Origin: Vicinamibacterales bacterium
Lineage (GTDB): Bacteria; Acidobacteriota; Vicinamibacteria; Vicinamibacterales; UBA823
DNA: 64,000 nt
Direction: 5' to 3'
NCBI GenBank assembly: GCA_036012125.1
Contig: DASCOS010000009.1
Span: 1-64,000 of the forward strand
Position 1 is the first letter of the stretch. Each line of letters opens with the position of its first letter. This document shows, piece by piece, positions 43,301 to 52,204 of the stretch. The notes under the pieces are model-generated. The model saw nothing but the letters and a program-made list of their open reading frames with translations, was not told the DNA's origin and did not search any database. The position numbers were made by a program, and so were the translations under genes.

Positions 43301-43446
43301 CCACCCGAAAGTGCGATGAGGGTAACCAGCAGCAATAATCCAATTCCCAAGAGTTTTGTCGCGCTTCTCGGGCGTTTGGGAGACTCTAGAAATTCTGGCG
43401 GGGCTTGATCCCAACTACGCCAAATCCAATAATCCTTCAATCCCAT
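40339..43446 (-). CDS. VPS10/sortilin-like Asp-box propeller protein, paralogue 2
   Basis: A 1035-residue paralogue of the neighbouring gene. Its N-terminus is longer, with about 28 charged residues before a hydrophobic helix (residues 30-55), so it is either signal-anchored or has an extended signal. The Asp-box propeller (STDAGRTW, SMDGGQNF, STDGGDTW, SDDAGESW, THDGGSTW), the beta-sandwich with DGAILHYYL, and the C-terminal helical segment occur in the same order as in paralogue 1. AGGAG lies eight bases before ATG 43446. It shares the strand with paralogue 1, and the third paralogue starts divergently 362 bases away. Confidence 0.9.
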   Translation of the reverse strand: MGLKDYWIWRSWDQAPPEFLESPKRPRSATKLLGIGLLLLVTLIALSGGTSPIAASQATTETYASDAFDKMRWRMIGPFRGGRTKAAAGIPSQPNVFYIGVVNGGVWRTTDFGHTWDPIFDDQPTGSIGAIAVAPSDPNIIYVGSGEGLQRPDLSTGDGIYKSTDAGRTWTHLGLRDGQQIPQIIVDPVDSDRLFVAVLGHPYGPNEERGIFRSMDGGQNFQKVLYTDQDTGGIDLIFDPTDAQTVYAVLWEARQAPWENGVFNGPGSGIFKSTDGGDTWRPLTEGLPTFEDDGLGRIGITVAPSDRMRMFATVEARQNGGLYRSDDAGESWYVINDDPRVIQRSSDFAEVKVHPKNPDIVFTGSIVVWKSTDGGRTFMTPRGAPGGDDYQRIWINPDHPEIMLIATDQGAIVTVNDGETWSSWYNQPTAQMYHVTADNAFPYRVCSGQQESGSACVKSRSDFGAITYRDWTPVGVTEYGYVAPDPLDPDIVYGGRVTRFDRRTWQRQDITPKPLRGQSYRVVRTMPILFSPVDPHTLYFASNTLWKTRNGGQSWDRISPDLSRETWNVPEVVGKYRGTPSAEPSRRGVIYTIAPSYVDINTIWVGTDDGLIHVTRDGGAAWTEVTPPGLGPWAKVSVMDASHTDVDTAYAAINTLRLDDLRPHIYRTHDGGSTWAHITSGIPVGGPVNVVREDPQRPGLLFAGTEQTVYVSFDDGERWQSLRLNLPATSIRDLIIKDNDLVIGTHGRGFWILDDITPLRQITPEIVARGVHLFEPQQAWRFRWNKYTDTPPPPEEPAGENPPDGAILHYYLAGEAHDPVTLEILNAQGVLVRRYSSDDQPEPPLEGQNVPEYWPRPLQVLSADAGLHRFVWDMHYPRPAVLRLRYPISAVAYNTPVSPVGPSVLPGRYMVRLTVNGRSQSQPLIVKMDPRVQTSTAELERQFALSTRLHGLLRQDFDALEEVRAFRADTRNAELDAEAAGLESSLRLLNGNLGTLYGIVEGADVGPTSQVVEAAGGAERALRDTLARWQAFERR

Positions 43447-43531
43447 TGGTGCGCTCCTAAATACAGTCAGCGGTAGAAGGCGATCCTACACCCATATCAT
43501 GGTGACATACGCCCGACGCCCAGCCCCCGCA

Positions 43532-43560
43532 TTGAACGTGCCACCAACCAGCGATAGACT
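43532..43560 (+). promoter_or_regulatory. Sigma70-type promoter before VPS10-like paralogue 3
   Basis: TTGAAC (43532-43537), 17 bases, TAGACT (43555-43560), with CCAGCGA before the -10. It lies 249 bases before ATG 43809. The rest of the 362-base divergent region shows nothing else that I can support. Confidence 0.55.
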
Positions 43561-43808
43561 CTAGCCCTCCGCCCACATCGGCGGTGGCAGACCGCATGTA
43601 AGCTGCGCCCACCTCGGAGCTCATCCGAGTGGACGAGCCCGTGCTCTATGGCAGTTCAAGTGAACTCCGCGATTGACGTCGCTCCCGTCGAGGAGGCACA
43701 TAGGTGAGTTTGGCTCGCAGCGCGCTTGGCTGTTTGAAACGACTAGCGTTCCGGCGTTAATTTATGAATTGTGATTTTCACAGTCGGTTATTTTATGGAG
43801 GCGTGCCG

Positions 43809-46800
43809 ATGTCTTTTTCTCTCATTCGTTGCCAGATTTACTCATTCTTCGTCGTCCTGGCACTTGCCGGTGTCACAAACGGTACCGGCGCGTCCGCTCA
43901 AGAGCAGTCAGCTGAAGCGAAGGCGACCGCCAACCTCGAGTGGCGGCCGATCGGCCCAGCCAATATGGGCGGGCGCGTGAGCGCCATCGCTGGCATCCCA
44001 GGTGACCCGAAGATCTTCTACGTGGGTGGCGCCGACGGCGGCATTTTCCGCACGCGCAACGCGGGCGTCACATTCGACGAGTTGTTTGTCGAAGAAGACG
44101 TCTACTCGGCCGGTGCAATCGCCATCGCAGCCTCCGACCACAATGTGATCTGGTTCGGCACCGGCGAGGGCGACCCGCGTAACAGCACTTCCTATGGCAC
44201 AGGAGTGTTCCGTTCGGTGGATGAAGGCGACTCCTGGACCCACCTCGGCCTCGAACGGACAGAACGAATAAAGAGAATAGTAGTCCACCCGAACGACCCT
44301 GAGACCGCTTACGTCTGCGCCATGGGCCGCGCCTGGGGCCCAAACCCCGAACGCGGCGTCTTTAAGACATCCGACGCCGGCGAGTCGTGGGAGAAAGTTC
44401 TCTACAAGAATGAAGACACAGGTTGCTCCGACATTGCGATGAACTGGTCGAACCCGAGCCTCCTCTACGCCGGCATGTGGACATTCCGGCGGCGGCCATG
44501 GCGGTTCGACGACGGCGGAGGAGAAACGGCGCTGTACCGAAGCAGAGACGCCGGGCAGACGTGGGAAAAGTTGACCGAAGGTATGCCCGAAGGTCCGATG
44601 GCGCGCATCGGCGTCGCCGTTGCCCAAAGCAATCCCGACATCGTCTACATGATAACGGAAGCGAAAGACGAAGGGACGTTATGGCGGTCAGACGATGCCG
44701 GGGATAGTTGGCGGGTAGTGAACGACGAGCCGAACATCAACTTTAGACCATTTTACTACTCCGATATCCACGTCGATCCGAACAACCCCGAGGTGGCGTA
44801 CTCGCTGTCGGGCAGCTTGTTCAAGACGACCGACAGCGGACAGACGTTCCAACGGATCGGACAGGGAGTCCACGGCGACCACCAATCCTTCTGGATCGAT
44901 CCGGAAGACAGTAGCCATATCCTGAGCGGAAGCGACGGCGGCTACCAAGTGTCGAACGACGCAGGCGAGAATTTCGACATCATCAACAATATGACGCTGT
45001 CGCAGTTCTATCAAATCGACGTTGACGATCAAGATCCATATTGGGTCTGCGGCGGCTTACAGGATAACGGCAACTGGTGCGGTCCAAGCAATTCGCTTCA
45101 CTCGGCCGGCATCCTGAAAGACGACTGGTTCACCCTGAGCGGCGGCGACGGTTTCTATGCCGTGCCGGTGCCAGGCCGACCAAACCTCGTCTACTCGAAC
45201 TCCCAGGGCGGCAACATCATGCTGACCGATACAACCACGGGCGGCGTGCGCCGTATTCACCCGTACCCGAAAATCGTCGGCTCCGCCGGCGACGCCATCG
45301 TCGACCACCGGTACCGCTTTAACTGGGATTCGCCAATTCAGATTTCGCCTCACGATCCAGCAACAGTTTACTTTGCCGGCAACGTCCTCTTCAGAAGCCG
45401 CGATTACGGTTATTCGTGGGAAGAAATTAGCCCAGACCTGACGACCGACGATCCACAAAAACAGGCATCTTCGGGCGGCCAAATCTATGTCGATAACACG
45501 GCGGCCGAATTTCACACCACGATTATCACGATCGCCGAGTCGCCGGTGCAGGCGGGTGTGATCTGGGTCGGAACGGACGACGGAAACATTCAGGTGACGC
45601 GCGATGGTGGGTCGACGTGGAGCAAGGTAAACGGAAACGTCAGCGACCTGCCCGAATTCGCCTGGATCGCCAAGATCGACGCGTCACCGCACGACGCAGG
45701 CACAGCGTTCGTGGCGGTCGATAACCATCGGTATGACGACTTCAAGCCTTACGTCTTCAAGACGGCCGACTACGGCCAGACCTGGATGAACCTAGCCGGC
45801 GGACTGCGGCAGGACGACTATGTGAAGGTGGTCCGCCAGGACCCGACAGAGGCTAACCTGCTCTACGTCGGCATGGAGCGGGGAATCTACGCGTCGTGGG
45901 ATGGCGGTAATTCATGGAGCTCGATTCGAAATGGGCTACCAGCGGTGTCGGTGCGCGATATCAAGATTCACCGCCGCGACAACGATCTGGTCATCGGCAC
46001 ACACGGCCGTGGCGCGTTTATCCTGGACGACATCACGCCACTCCAGGAGGTTGGAACCGCGATGCGGCAGGACTCGTATCTGTTTCCGATCCGACTCGCC
46101 ACACGTTGGCAAACCGCGCGGAAAGACGCATCGCAAGGCCAGCGTTCCTACTCGGCGCCGAACCCACCCACGGGTGCGGTCATTCACTACTTCCTCAACG
46201 AAGCGCCAGGGGAAAACGCTCAGCTGAAGCTCGTCGTCTCTGACGCATCTGGGGAGATAATCCGAACGGTTGACCTCCTGGCTGAAGGCGACGAGGAGAA
46301 CGAGCCGCAGGCGGGCGTAAACCGAACGGTCTGGAATCTGACCCACGACGGGCCGATGCCGGTCCAGAGCGAGGAGCCGCAAACCGGTTTTTTCGGTCCA
46401 CCGACCGGGCCTCGCGTGGTGCCAGGCACCTACACCGTGGCACTGAAGAGCAACGGCATCGACCACTCGCAGACGGTCGCGGTGCGCGGGGACCCGCGCG
46501 TGTCGATGACCGAAGAGGACTACCTGTCGCAGTTCGACTCACTGATGACGCTACGCAACATAGCGTCGGAGGTAAACGGCGCCATCTCACTGACCGAGAG
46601 CCTGGTCGCGCAGCTTACCGACATCCGCGAGGAAGTGACCAGCTCATCGGGGGCCGTCGACGAATCCGACTTGGTTAGGGCGATCGACGACGTAATCGAG
46701 GAAGTCAAGCAGGTCAGCAGCGAATACCTGCGGCGCCCACCGCCACGGATGGGCTACCGCCAGCGGCCGCGTGTAAGCGAAGAGGTCCGGTCACTCACGC

Positions 46801-46985
46801 GGTCAATCGGCACCGTCGAAGCGCGACCGACCACACCTCAACTCACCCGCGTACAGGAAATCGCCGGCGAGGCCGACGAGGCTCTCGGCGCAGTCGACCT
46901 CCTCCTCAACACGGTCATTCAGCGGCTCAACGACAGGCTGAGTGGTTACTCTAAGATTCTCATCGATCGGACGGGGGCAGGATAG
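43809..46985 (+). CDS. VPS10/sortilin-like Asp-box propeller protein, paralogue 3
   Basis: A 1058-residue protein. GGAGG lies seven bases before ATG 43809; the longer frame from 43764 is not needed. It has a Sec signal (cleavage near ASAQ-EQ), an Asp-box propeller (SVDEGDSW, TSDAGESW, SRDAGQTW, SDDAGDSW, TRDGGSTW), the beta-sandwich (YSAPNPPTGAVIHYFL) and a C-terminal helical segment with EEVRSLTRSIG. Domain order and the NIGPAN/PIGPAN start of the propeller mark it as closer to paralogue 1. GC is higher here than in the surrounding genes, with many CGGC-type codons. Confidence 0.9.
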   Translation: MSFSLIRCQIYSFFVVLALAGVTNGTGASAQEQSAEAKATANLEWRPIGPANMGGRVSAIAGIPGDPKIFYVGGADGGIFRTRNAGVTFDELFVEEDVYSAGAIAIAASDHNVIWFGTGEGDPRNSTSYGTGVFRSVDEGDSWTHLGLERTERIKRIVVHPNDPETAYVCAMGRAWGPNPERGVFKTSDAGESWEKVLYKNEDTGCSDIAMNWSNPSLLYAGMWTFRRRPWRFDDGGGETALYRSRDAGQTWEKLTEGMPEGPMARIGVAVAQSNPDIVYMITEAKDEGTLWRSDDAGDSWRVVNDEPNINFRPFYYSDIHVDPNNPEVAYSLSGSLFKTTDSGQTFQRIGQGVHGDHQSFWIDPEDSSHILSGSDGGYQVSNDAGENFDIINNMTLSQFYQIDVDDQDPYWVCGGLQDNGNWCGPSNSLHSAGILKDDWFTLSGGDGFYAVPVPGRPNLVYSNSQGGNIMLTDTTTGGVRRIHPYPKIVGSAGDAIVDHRYRFNWDSPIQISPHDPATVYFAGNVLFRSRDYGYSWEEISPDLTTDDPQKQASSGGQIYVDNTAAEFHTTIITIAESPVQAGVIWVGTDDGNIQVTRDGGSTWSKVNGNVSDLPEFAWIAKIDASPHDAGTAFVAVDNHRYDDFKPYVFKTADYGQTWMNLAGGLRQDDYVKVVRQDPTEANLLYVGMERGIYASWDGGNSWSSIRNGLPAVSVRDIKIHRRDNDLVIGTHGRGAFILDDITPLQEVGTAMRQDSYLFPIRLATRWQTARKDASQGQRSYSAPNPPTGAVIHYFLNEAPGENAQLKLVVSDASGEIIRTVDLLAEGDEENEPQAGVNRTVWNLTHDGPMPVQSEEPQTGFFGPPTGPRVVPGTYTVALKSNGIDHSQTVAVRGDPRVSMTEEDYLSQFDSLMTLRNIASEVNGAISLTESLVAQLTDIREEVTSSSGAVDESDLVRAIDDVIEEVKQVSSEYLRRPPPRMGYRQRPRVSEEVRSLTRSIGTVEARPTTPQLTRVQEIAGEADEALGAVDLLLNTVIQRLNDRLSGYSKILIDRTGAG

Positions 46986-47142
46986 TGACTCATTTTTTCG
47001 CTCTGCTTGGGTAAGGACTATTGAGAGAGAGGGATGCATCTAGAAAACATCTCGGAGCTATTTAATGTGGATTTCGTGATGAAGGCAGGGAAGGTGTACA
47101 AGAACGCTCGTTGACCGGAAGCGTGGTTAATCAACCGCGAGA

Positions 47143-47637
47143 CTAATCTTCGTCCATCGACCGGATCGCGCCGTACATGAGGCCACCGTGCGCACCGTGA
47201 TCCCAAGTGCCAGCGTACCGGTCGTCGTAAAAAATGACCCGTGCGCCGAACCCTTCCCCCAAGCCAAGAATCGAGAAATCCGTGATGCTGACCATCGGGG
47301 TATCGCCAGCCCAGATGATCGGGACCACCACCGGTAATGTGGTATCAACGCTGCCATAGACCAAGTGCACGTCAAATCGCCATCGGTCGCCGTCAAGTTT
47401 CGTGACCTTGGCAATTTCATAGAGTTCTGGGTTTCCGTCGCTCCGGTCACGTCCCTTGAGCGTGAAGTGACCTTCGAGGGCCACGTTCTGCATCCGTTCA
47501 GTGAACCTACGCTCGAGGTCGGTCAGGGAGACCGGGTCTGCCGCCTGACCGGTCCCGGTCGCTGCCAGGAACCAACCGAGGGCGAACGTGACTAGCAGGG
47601 CAACGAACACGCTCGCGAACTTCAGTAAATTCTTCAT
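47143..47637 (-). CDS. Exported hypothetical protein
   Basis: A 164-residue protein with one N-terminal helix (residues 5-27, ending AATGTGQAAD) that exports or anchors it. The remainder is a beta-rich domain (LEGHFTLKGRDRS, then WRFDVHLVYGSVD, VVVPIIWAGDTP) with no recognised motif; the last residues are GGLMYGAIRSMDED. AAGGAG lies nine bases before ATG 47637. It faces away from paralogue 3 and is followed by a gap of 157 bases without features. Function unknown. Confidence 0.65.
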   Translation of the reverse strand: MKNLLKFASVFVALLVTFALGWFLAATGTGQAADPVSLTDLERRFTERMQNVALEGHFTLKGRDRSDGNPELYEIAKVTKLDGDRWRFDVHLVYGSVDTTLPVVVPIIWAGDTPMVSITDFSILGLGEGFGARVIFYDDRYAGTWDHGAHGGLMYGAIRSMDED

Positions 47638-47801
47638 GACATCAGGCTCCTTGGCTCCAATTGGGGTCTTAATTTTTTCTTTGAAATCAAAAACGGTGCG
47701 GTCGGCGGTTCATAGGTAACGAGTTCCGTGACCCACGCGAGGCAAGCTTTGTAGATGACGAACGCGGCTAAACACGAAACGGTCGCAGCTCGAAGTTGGC
47801 T

Positions 47802-49619
47802 TCAGTGAAAAAAAACCGGCGGCTCGATCATCCAACCTGCTACCTGGTTACGTTCCAGCGTGATGTTTCCACTTACGAACCCACTACCTTCGACTTGACC
47901 TTCATAAGACAGCTGTAGGTAACTCAGAAACTGTTCCTCGCGTTTCGTTGGCAGCCCCAAAATGGCCACTACCTGTTCTTCGGACATGCCCTCTTCAATT
48001 CGATCCCAATTGGCTGGGCTTCTCCATCCAAGTGGTAACAAACCTGGTAGAGCGAAGGTCAATAGTGCGTTTCCTGCAGCGATCGCAATAAATTGTTTTC
48101 CCTCGCTCATATACGTGATCGGGTTTGCGTAGACTCGGCCTCCCGTTTGAAATCGCCACAGAACGTCGCCTGTTCGAGCATCTGCCGCAAAAAAGTCACC
48201 CTCCATGGTTCCCGAAAACACCAACCCGCCTGCGGTGGACATGAGACCCGCCCAAGGTGGAGAGTGGACAGCAATCTCCCAAACAAGATCACCTGTTAGG
48301 GGGTGGAGCGCACGCAAGAACCCTTTTGGATCTTCTCCTGGAACGACGCGGCGACTAGCACCCATGTAAATCTTTCCTGGCTCGTAAGTCGCATCAGCGA
48401 GGTAATAAATGCCGCCCTTTTCTCGAACGTTTTGATAAATGAGATTGGTCTGGGGACTGTAGGTTGGGCTGTACCAATTGGCTGCTCCATCATCGTCTGG
48501 ATAGACAAGAGCGCCCCCCTTACTTGGTATCGTCGCAGGGTCTTCAATAGGCCGTCCGTTTTCATCCAGACCGAGAGCCCAGGTCTGCTTAGCAAACTCC
48601 TTTCCCACCAGAAACTCTCCCGTGACTCGGTCGATTACGTAATAAAAACCGTTGCGATTCGGCCATACAACAAGCTTTCTTGGTTCACTTCTAAATTCGG
48701 CGTCGAGAAGCACAGGAACCTGGGTTGCATCGTAATCATGAATATCGTGAGGGATAAACTGGAAATGCCATTTCAGTTCCCCGTCATCAGGGTCAAGTGC
48801 GATCACGGATTCGGAGTAGAGGTTATCTCCAAGGCGTACTTCGCCGATAAAATCCGGACCGGGGTTTCCCGTTCCCCAGTAGAGAAGATCAAGGTCTGGG
48901 TCATAGGCACCAGTCACCCACGTCGGTGCTCCACCCCGTAGCCAGCTGTCACCTGACCACGTGTCATGACCGGCCTCGCCGGGCCCCGGAACGGTCCAGA
49001 AACGCCACAGGCGTTCACCCGTCCTTGGGTCGTAAGCGTCAAGAAATCCTCGAATACCATACTCCCCGCCAGCGATACCAACGATGATTTTGTCCTTGAG
49101 CGCGAGCGGTGCCACCGTCACCGAATGCCCCATGGTGTAATCAGCAACCTCAACGTCCCAGCGCACCCGGCCGGTTCGAGCATCAAGGGCAACCAGGTGC
49201 GCATCGACTGTCCCGAGAAAAACCTGATCATCCAGAAGTGCCACTCCACGGTTTACCTGTCCACAACAGGTCACGATCCCCTGAGGGAGAGAACGCCGGT
49301 AAGTCCAGATGGGGCGTCCTGTGCGAAGGTCAAGCGCGGCCGCATCACTCGGTGGCTCAGAAATGTACATGACGCCGTCGACAACGAGCGGTGAGACCTC
49401 AAATTTCTGGAGCGATCCAGTCTGATAAATCCACGCTGGCTGAAGTTGATCGACGTTGTCGCGATTAATCTGGTCAAGTGTCGAGTAGCGTTGTGCGTCA
49501 TAGGTTCCGGAATAGGTCATCCAGTTTTCAGGTTCGGACGCAGCATCCAGAATTCGCTCATAAGGAACTTGAGCAGCCACAGGTGCAGCAGTGAAGAGAA
49601 TAAGCAAGAGCGTTTTCAT
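47802..49619 (-). CDS. PQQ-dependent alcohol dehydrogenase with DYD (lanthanide-type) motif and BamE-like C-terminus
   Basis: A 605-residue periplasmic quinoprotein with a Sec signal (residues 1-16) and an eight-bladed PQQ propeller. It has the vicinal cysteines Cys118-Cys119 (TCCGQ), metal ligands Glu186 (AGGEYG) and Asn252 (GTGNPG), and the catalytic Asp295 in HDYD. Asp297 two residues later completes the DYD motif known from lanthanide-dependent methanol/ethanol dehydrogenases. The substrate is unknown. After the propeller ends (ALPGLL, about residue 530), an extra segment of about 65 residues (IEEGMSEEQVVAILGLPTKR, then YLQLSYEG, ITLERNQV) resembles the SmpA/OmlA (BamE-like) fold. Its ATG overlaps the stop of the cytochrome c gene by ATGA, so electron transfer to that cytochrome is likely. 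Confidence 0.88.
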   Translation of the reverse strand: MKTLLLILFTAAPVAAQVPYERILDAASEPENWMTYSGTYDAQRYSTLDQINRDNVDQLQPAWIYQTGSLQKFEVSPLVVDGVMYISEPPSDAAALDLRTGRPIWTYRRSLPQGIVTCCGQVNRGVALLDDQVFLGTVDAHLVALDARTGRVRWDVEVADYTMGHSVTVAPLALKDKIIVGIAGGEYGIRGFLDAYDPRTGERLWRFWTVPGPGEAGHDTWSGDSWLRGGAPTWVTGAYDPDLDLLYWGTGNPGPDFIGEVRLGDNLYSESVIALDPDDGELKWHFQFIPHDIHDYDATQVPVLLDAEFRSEPRKLVVWPNRNGFYYVIDRVTGEFLVGKEFAKQTWALGLDENGRPIEDPATIPSKGGALVYPDDDGAANWYSPTYSPQTNLIYQNVREKGGIYYLADATYEPGKIYMGASRRVVPGEDPKGFLRALHPLTGDLVWEIAVHSPPWAGLMSTAGGLVFSGTMEGDFFAADARTGDVLWRFQTGGRVYANPITYMSEGKQFIAIAAGNALLTFALPGLLPLGWRSPANWDRIEEGMSEEQVVAILGLPTKREEQFLSYLQLSYEGQVEGSGFVSGNITLERNQVAGWMIEPPVFFH

Positions 49620-50401
49620 TGAGCTCCCTTAAGTGAAACCAAATATGCAACAAGATCATCCGTTTGATCGGAGGTCAGTCGCGCTTCGTAACTCACCATT
49701 GGTGAACGCTGCCACTGCTGCTCGATCGTGTCGAGTTCGTTCTTCCAGAACGAGTAGAAACGACCTGAAAGATCTCTGAACTGAATCGAGAACCCATCTT
49801 CGTTGAGCCTGATTCCGGTTAGAGTGCGACCATCCTTTGTAACAATCCGAAGTTGAAGAAAACCATTAGGCAAGGACGCCTCGGGCTCGATGAGTGCTTC
49901 TCGGAGGTGGGCTGCGCTCCGACGCGCGCCGATATCATCGAGATCAGGGCCGACACTACCACCACGGCCACTGACGGCATGACATCGTGCGCAGTTGAGC
50001 CTGGCATAGACCGTCTCACCTCGGATTCCATCACCAGGAACATCCTCCGGTTCGATACGTCCAAGCGTCTTTACGTAGGCTGCAATACTCGAAACCTGAC
50101 TGGGAGTGAGTGGCGACCCTGGCATCTCAGTACCACGGATCCCACGACGAATGATGTTGAAGAGGGCCGGGTCATCAGTTGCACGACGCAACCGCGGTTG
50201 TGCCAGATTAGCGCCTTTACCACCATTTCCCAAAGGCCCGTGGCAGCTTCCGCACTGGCTTTCGTACAACCGCTTACCCTGACCCTCATCGGAAACCTGC
50301 ACCGCAAACAGGGGTTGGGCCCAGAGCACCACAAAAGACAAAAGGCCAACACCAACGGCGCCAATGCCAGGAACACCACGCCTCATCGTCCTCGGTCGCA
50401 T
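49616..50401 (-). CDS. Dihaem c-type cytochrome, partner of the PQQ dehydrogenase
   Basis: A 261-residue protein from ATG 50401, though starts at 50491 or 50386 are possible and none has a clear ribosome binding site. It has a signal helix (about 10-33). Two haem motifs are present: CGSCH in a class I cytochrome domain with EMPGSPL as the Met ligand region, and CARCHAVSGRGGSVGPDL, a second domain of the putative haem-binding type in which a beta-rich segment (LQLRIVTKDGRTLTGIRL) precedes the C-terminal helix. It probably takes electrons from the dehydrogenase encoded immediately downstream. The 214 bases to the start of pyruvate kinase hold a plus-strand promoter. Confidence 0.88.
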   Translation of the reverse strand: MRPRTMRRGVPGIGAVGVGLLSFVVLWAQPLFAVQVSDEGQGKRLYESQCGSCHGPLGNGGKGANLAQPRLRRATDDPALFNIIRRGIRGTEMPGSPLTPSQVSSIAAYVKTLGRIEPEDVPGDGIRGETVYARLNCARCHAVSGRGGSVGPDLDDIGARRSAAHLREALIEPEASLPNGFLQLRIVTKDGRTLTGIRLNEDGFSIQFRDLSGRFYSFWKNELDTIEQQWQRSPMVSYEARLTSDQTDDLVAYLVSLKGAQ

Positions 50402-50515
50402 GCGCAGTTCCGCACTGGGGCATCTGGTAACAAAAAGCCGCTTTTCGTTCAAGAAGACTGAGCCAGCAAATCCCTTAGTTCTTGCAATCATTTCCGCGTA
50501 TTTTACATCGCCGTA

Positions 50516-50544
50516 TTAAACCAGAAAAACTAAACTTCTATACT
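50516..50544 (+). promoter_or_regulatory. Probable promoter of pyruvate kinase
   Basis: TTAAAC (50516-50521), 17 bases, TATACT (50539-50544), about 60 bases before TTG 50606. Confidence 0.5.
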
Positions 50545-50605
50545 GAGATAGGCAAACTAGGACAGAAGCTTCGCATTTCAGGCTCCGTTGGGGAGGTTCA
50601 TCAGC

Positions 50606-52014
50606 TTGAGACAAACAAAAATTATCGCCACAATTGGTCCCGCAAGCGATACAGACCAAGAAATCGATGCTCTCATTGCCGCCGGTGTAGATGTCTTTCG
50701 CATCAATTTTTCCCACGGCACACGGGAGAGTCAAAATCGCATGCACGATCGCATTCGCGCCTCGGCGGCTCGCGCCGATCGGCTGATTGCCGTTATGCAG
50801 GACCTCGCTGGTCCCAAGATTCGTACCGGGCGGTTGGCCGGCCCTAAGCCGATCCTCTTGGAGCAAGGAACTGCGTTTCGGATATCAATTGGGGATTTCG
50901 CTGGTACTGTCGAACGCGTATCAACAACCTTCGCCGGTTTGGTCGCCGTTAAAGTTGGCGCGAAACTAATGCTCGATGACGGCCGTATCGAACTCCGAGT
51001 GGAAGAGGTTGACGGAACCGACATCGTCACAAAAGTGGTTCAAGGTGGTCCGTTGGGGGAGCATAAGGGGATAAATGCTCCTGGTGTGCTTTTCCCGGAA
51101 TCAGCACTAACCGAAAAAGAAGTTGACGATCTCAAATTTGGGATGAATCTTGGGGTCGATTTCGCGGCCGTGAGTTTTGTGCAGACATCAGAGGATCTCC
51201 GTCGGGCGCGAAAGGTTGTGGGGCATTCGGTGGCCCTCGTCGCGAAGATTGAACGACCGCAAGCGGTAGAAGTATTTCCAGACATTCTTGACGAGGCAGA
51301 TGCAATTATGGTGGCGCGGGGCGATCTCGGATTGGAGATTCCTCTTGAACACGTACCGCGTGTCCAAAAAGAACTCACGCGACAAGCACGAGCCGTTGGG
51401 ATCCCTGTAATCATCGCGACACAGGTCCTAGACACAATGCGATTCGAACGGCGACCAACACGGGCTGAGGTAAACGACGCGGCGAATTCCGTCTACGATG
51501 GAGTCGATGCAATCATGCTTGCTGGCGAAACGGCGGTGGGGTCATTCCCAGCACTGGCCGTCGAAACACTCGACTCGGTTATTAGAGACGCCGAAAGCGT
51601 ACCCCTAGCCACCCAGCCACCACCCAGCACGATGGGACGGCATCACGGCCGTGCCCTCTGTGAAGCAGCCGTCAGTCTTGCTTCAGCATTTAAAGCTTCG
51701 GTGATTGTTGCTGTAACCCGTCATGGTGCTACTGCACTGCAGTTGGCTGCGCTCCGACCGGGTGTGTGCCGATTTACGCAGTGACAGACGACGACGCCGT
51801 GGCCCGGCGCCTGGCGCTGTCTTGGGGTGTTTCTTCAACTACAGTGGACACTTCTGGGTTGGAAACGGCTTCAATTCAGCAGACATTGTTACAACGAAAA
51901 ACATTGGCTCAAGGTGATTTCGTTATTTTCGTGAGAGTCCATTCCGATCCGACTTTGGCGGATGGAAATTTCCTTCAGCTTCGCCAACTTCCAGCCACCC
52001 CCATAAACAAATAA
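50606..52014 (+). pseudogene. pyk: Pyruvate kinase, reading frame broken by a 2-base insertion
   Basis: The frame from TTG 50606 (GGGGAGG upstream) encodes pyruvate kinase motifs in order: TKIIATIGPASD, RINFSHGT, MQDLAGPKIRTG, VALVAKIERPQAV (catalytic Lys), MVARGDLGLEIP, IIATQVLDTM, and MLAGETAVGSFP. At 51761-51770 (GGTGTGTGCC) the frame runs on to a stop at 51784. The C-terminal domain continues in another frame from 51766 (VPIYAVTDDDAVARRL to the stop at 52014). Removing one GT dinucleotide joins the two into about 468 residues, the normal length. So either the gene is a recent pseudogene, the slippage is phase-variable or programmed, or the base call is wrong. It would catalyse PEP plus ADP to pyruvate plus ATP. 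Confidence 0.85.
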
Positions 52015-52204
52015 TTCCCCCTCTGCGACTACCTCGACAGATAGTGGGTCGGGAGAACGGTGGGACCGGTGATGCAAAGACAGGTGTCCACCGATTTGGC
52101 TTTATACTAGGCCCCGGTGTAGGTTTCTGCCGGAATACTTGGCACCACTAAGGCTTGACTAGTCTCAATTGGCCTACGCAACACACTCGCAGCTAGGAGG
52201 AAGG

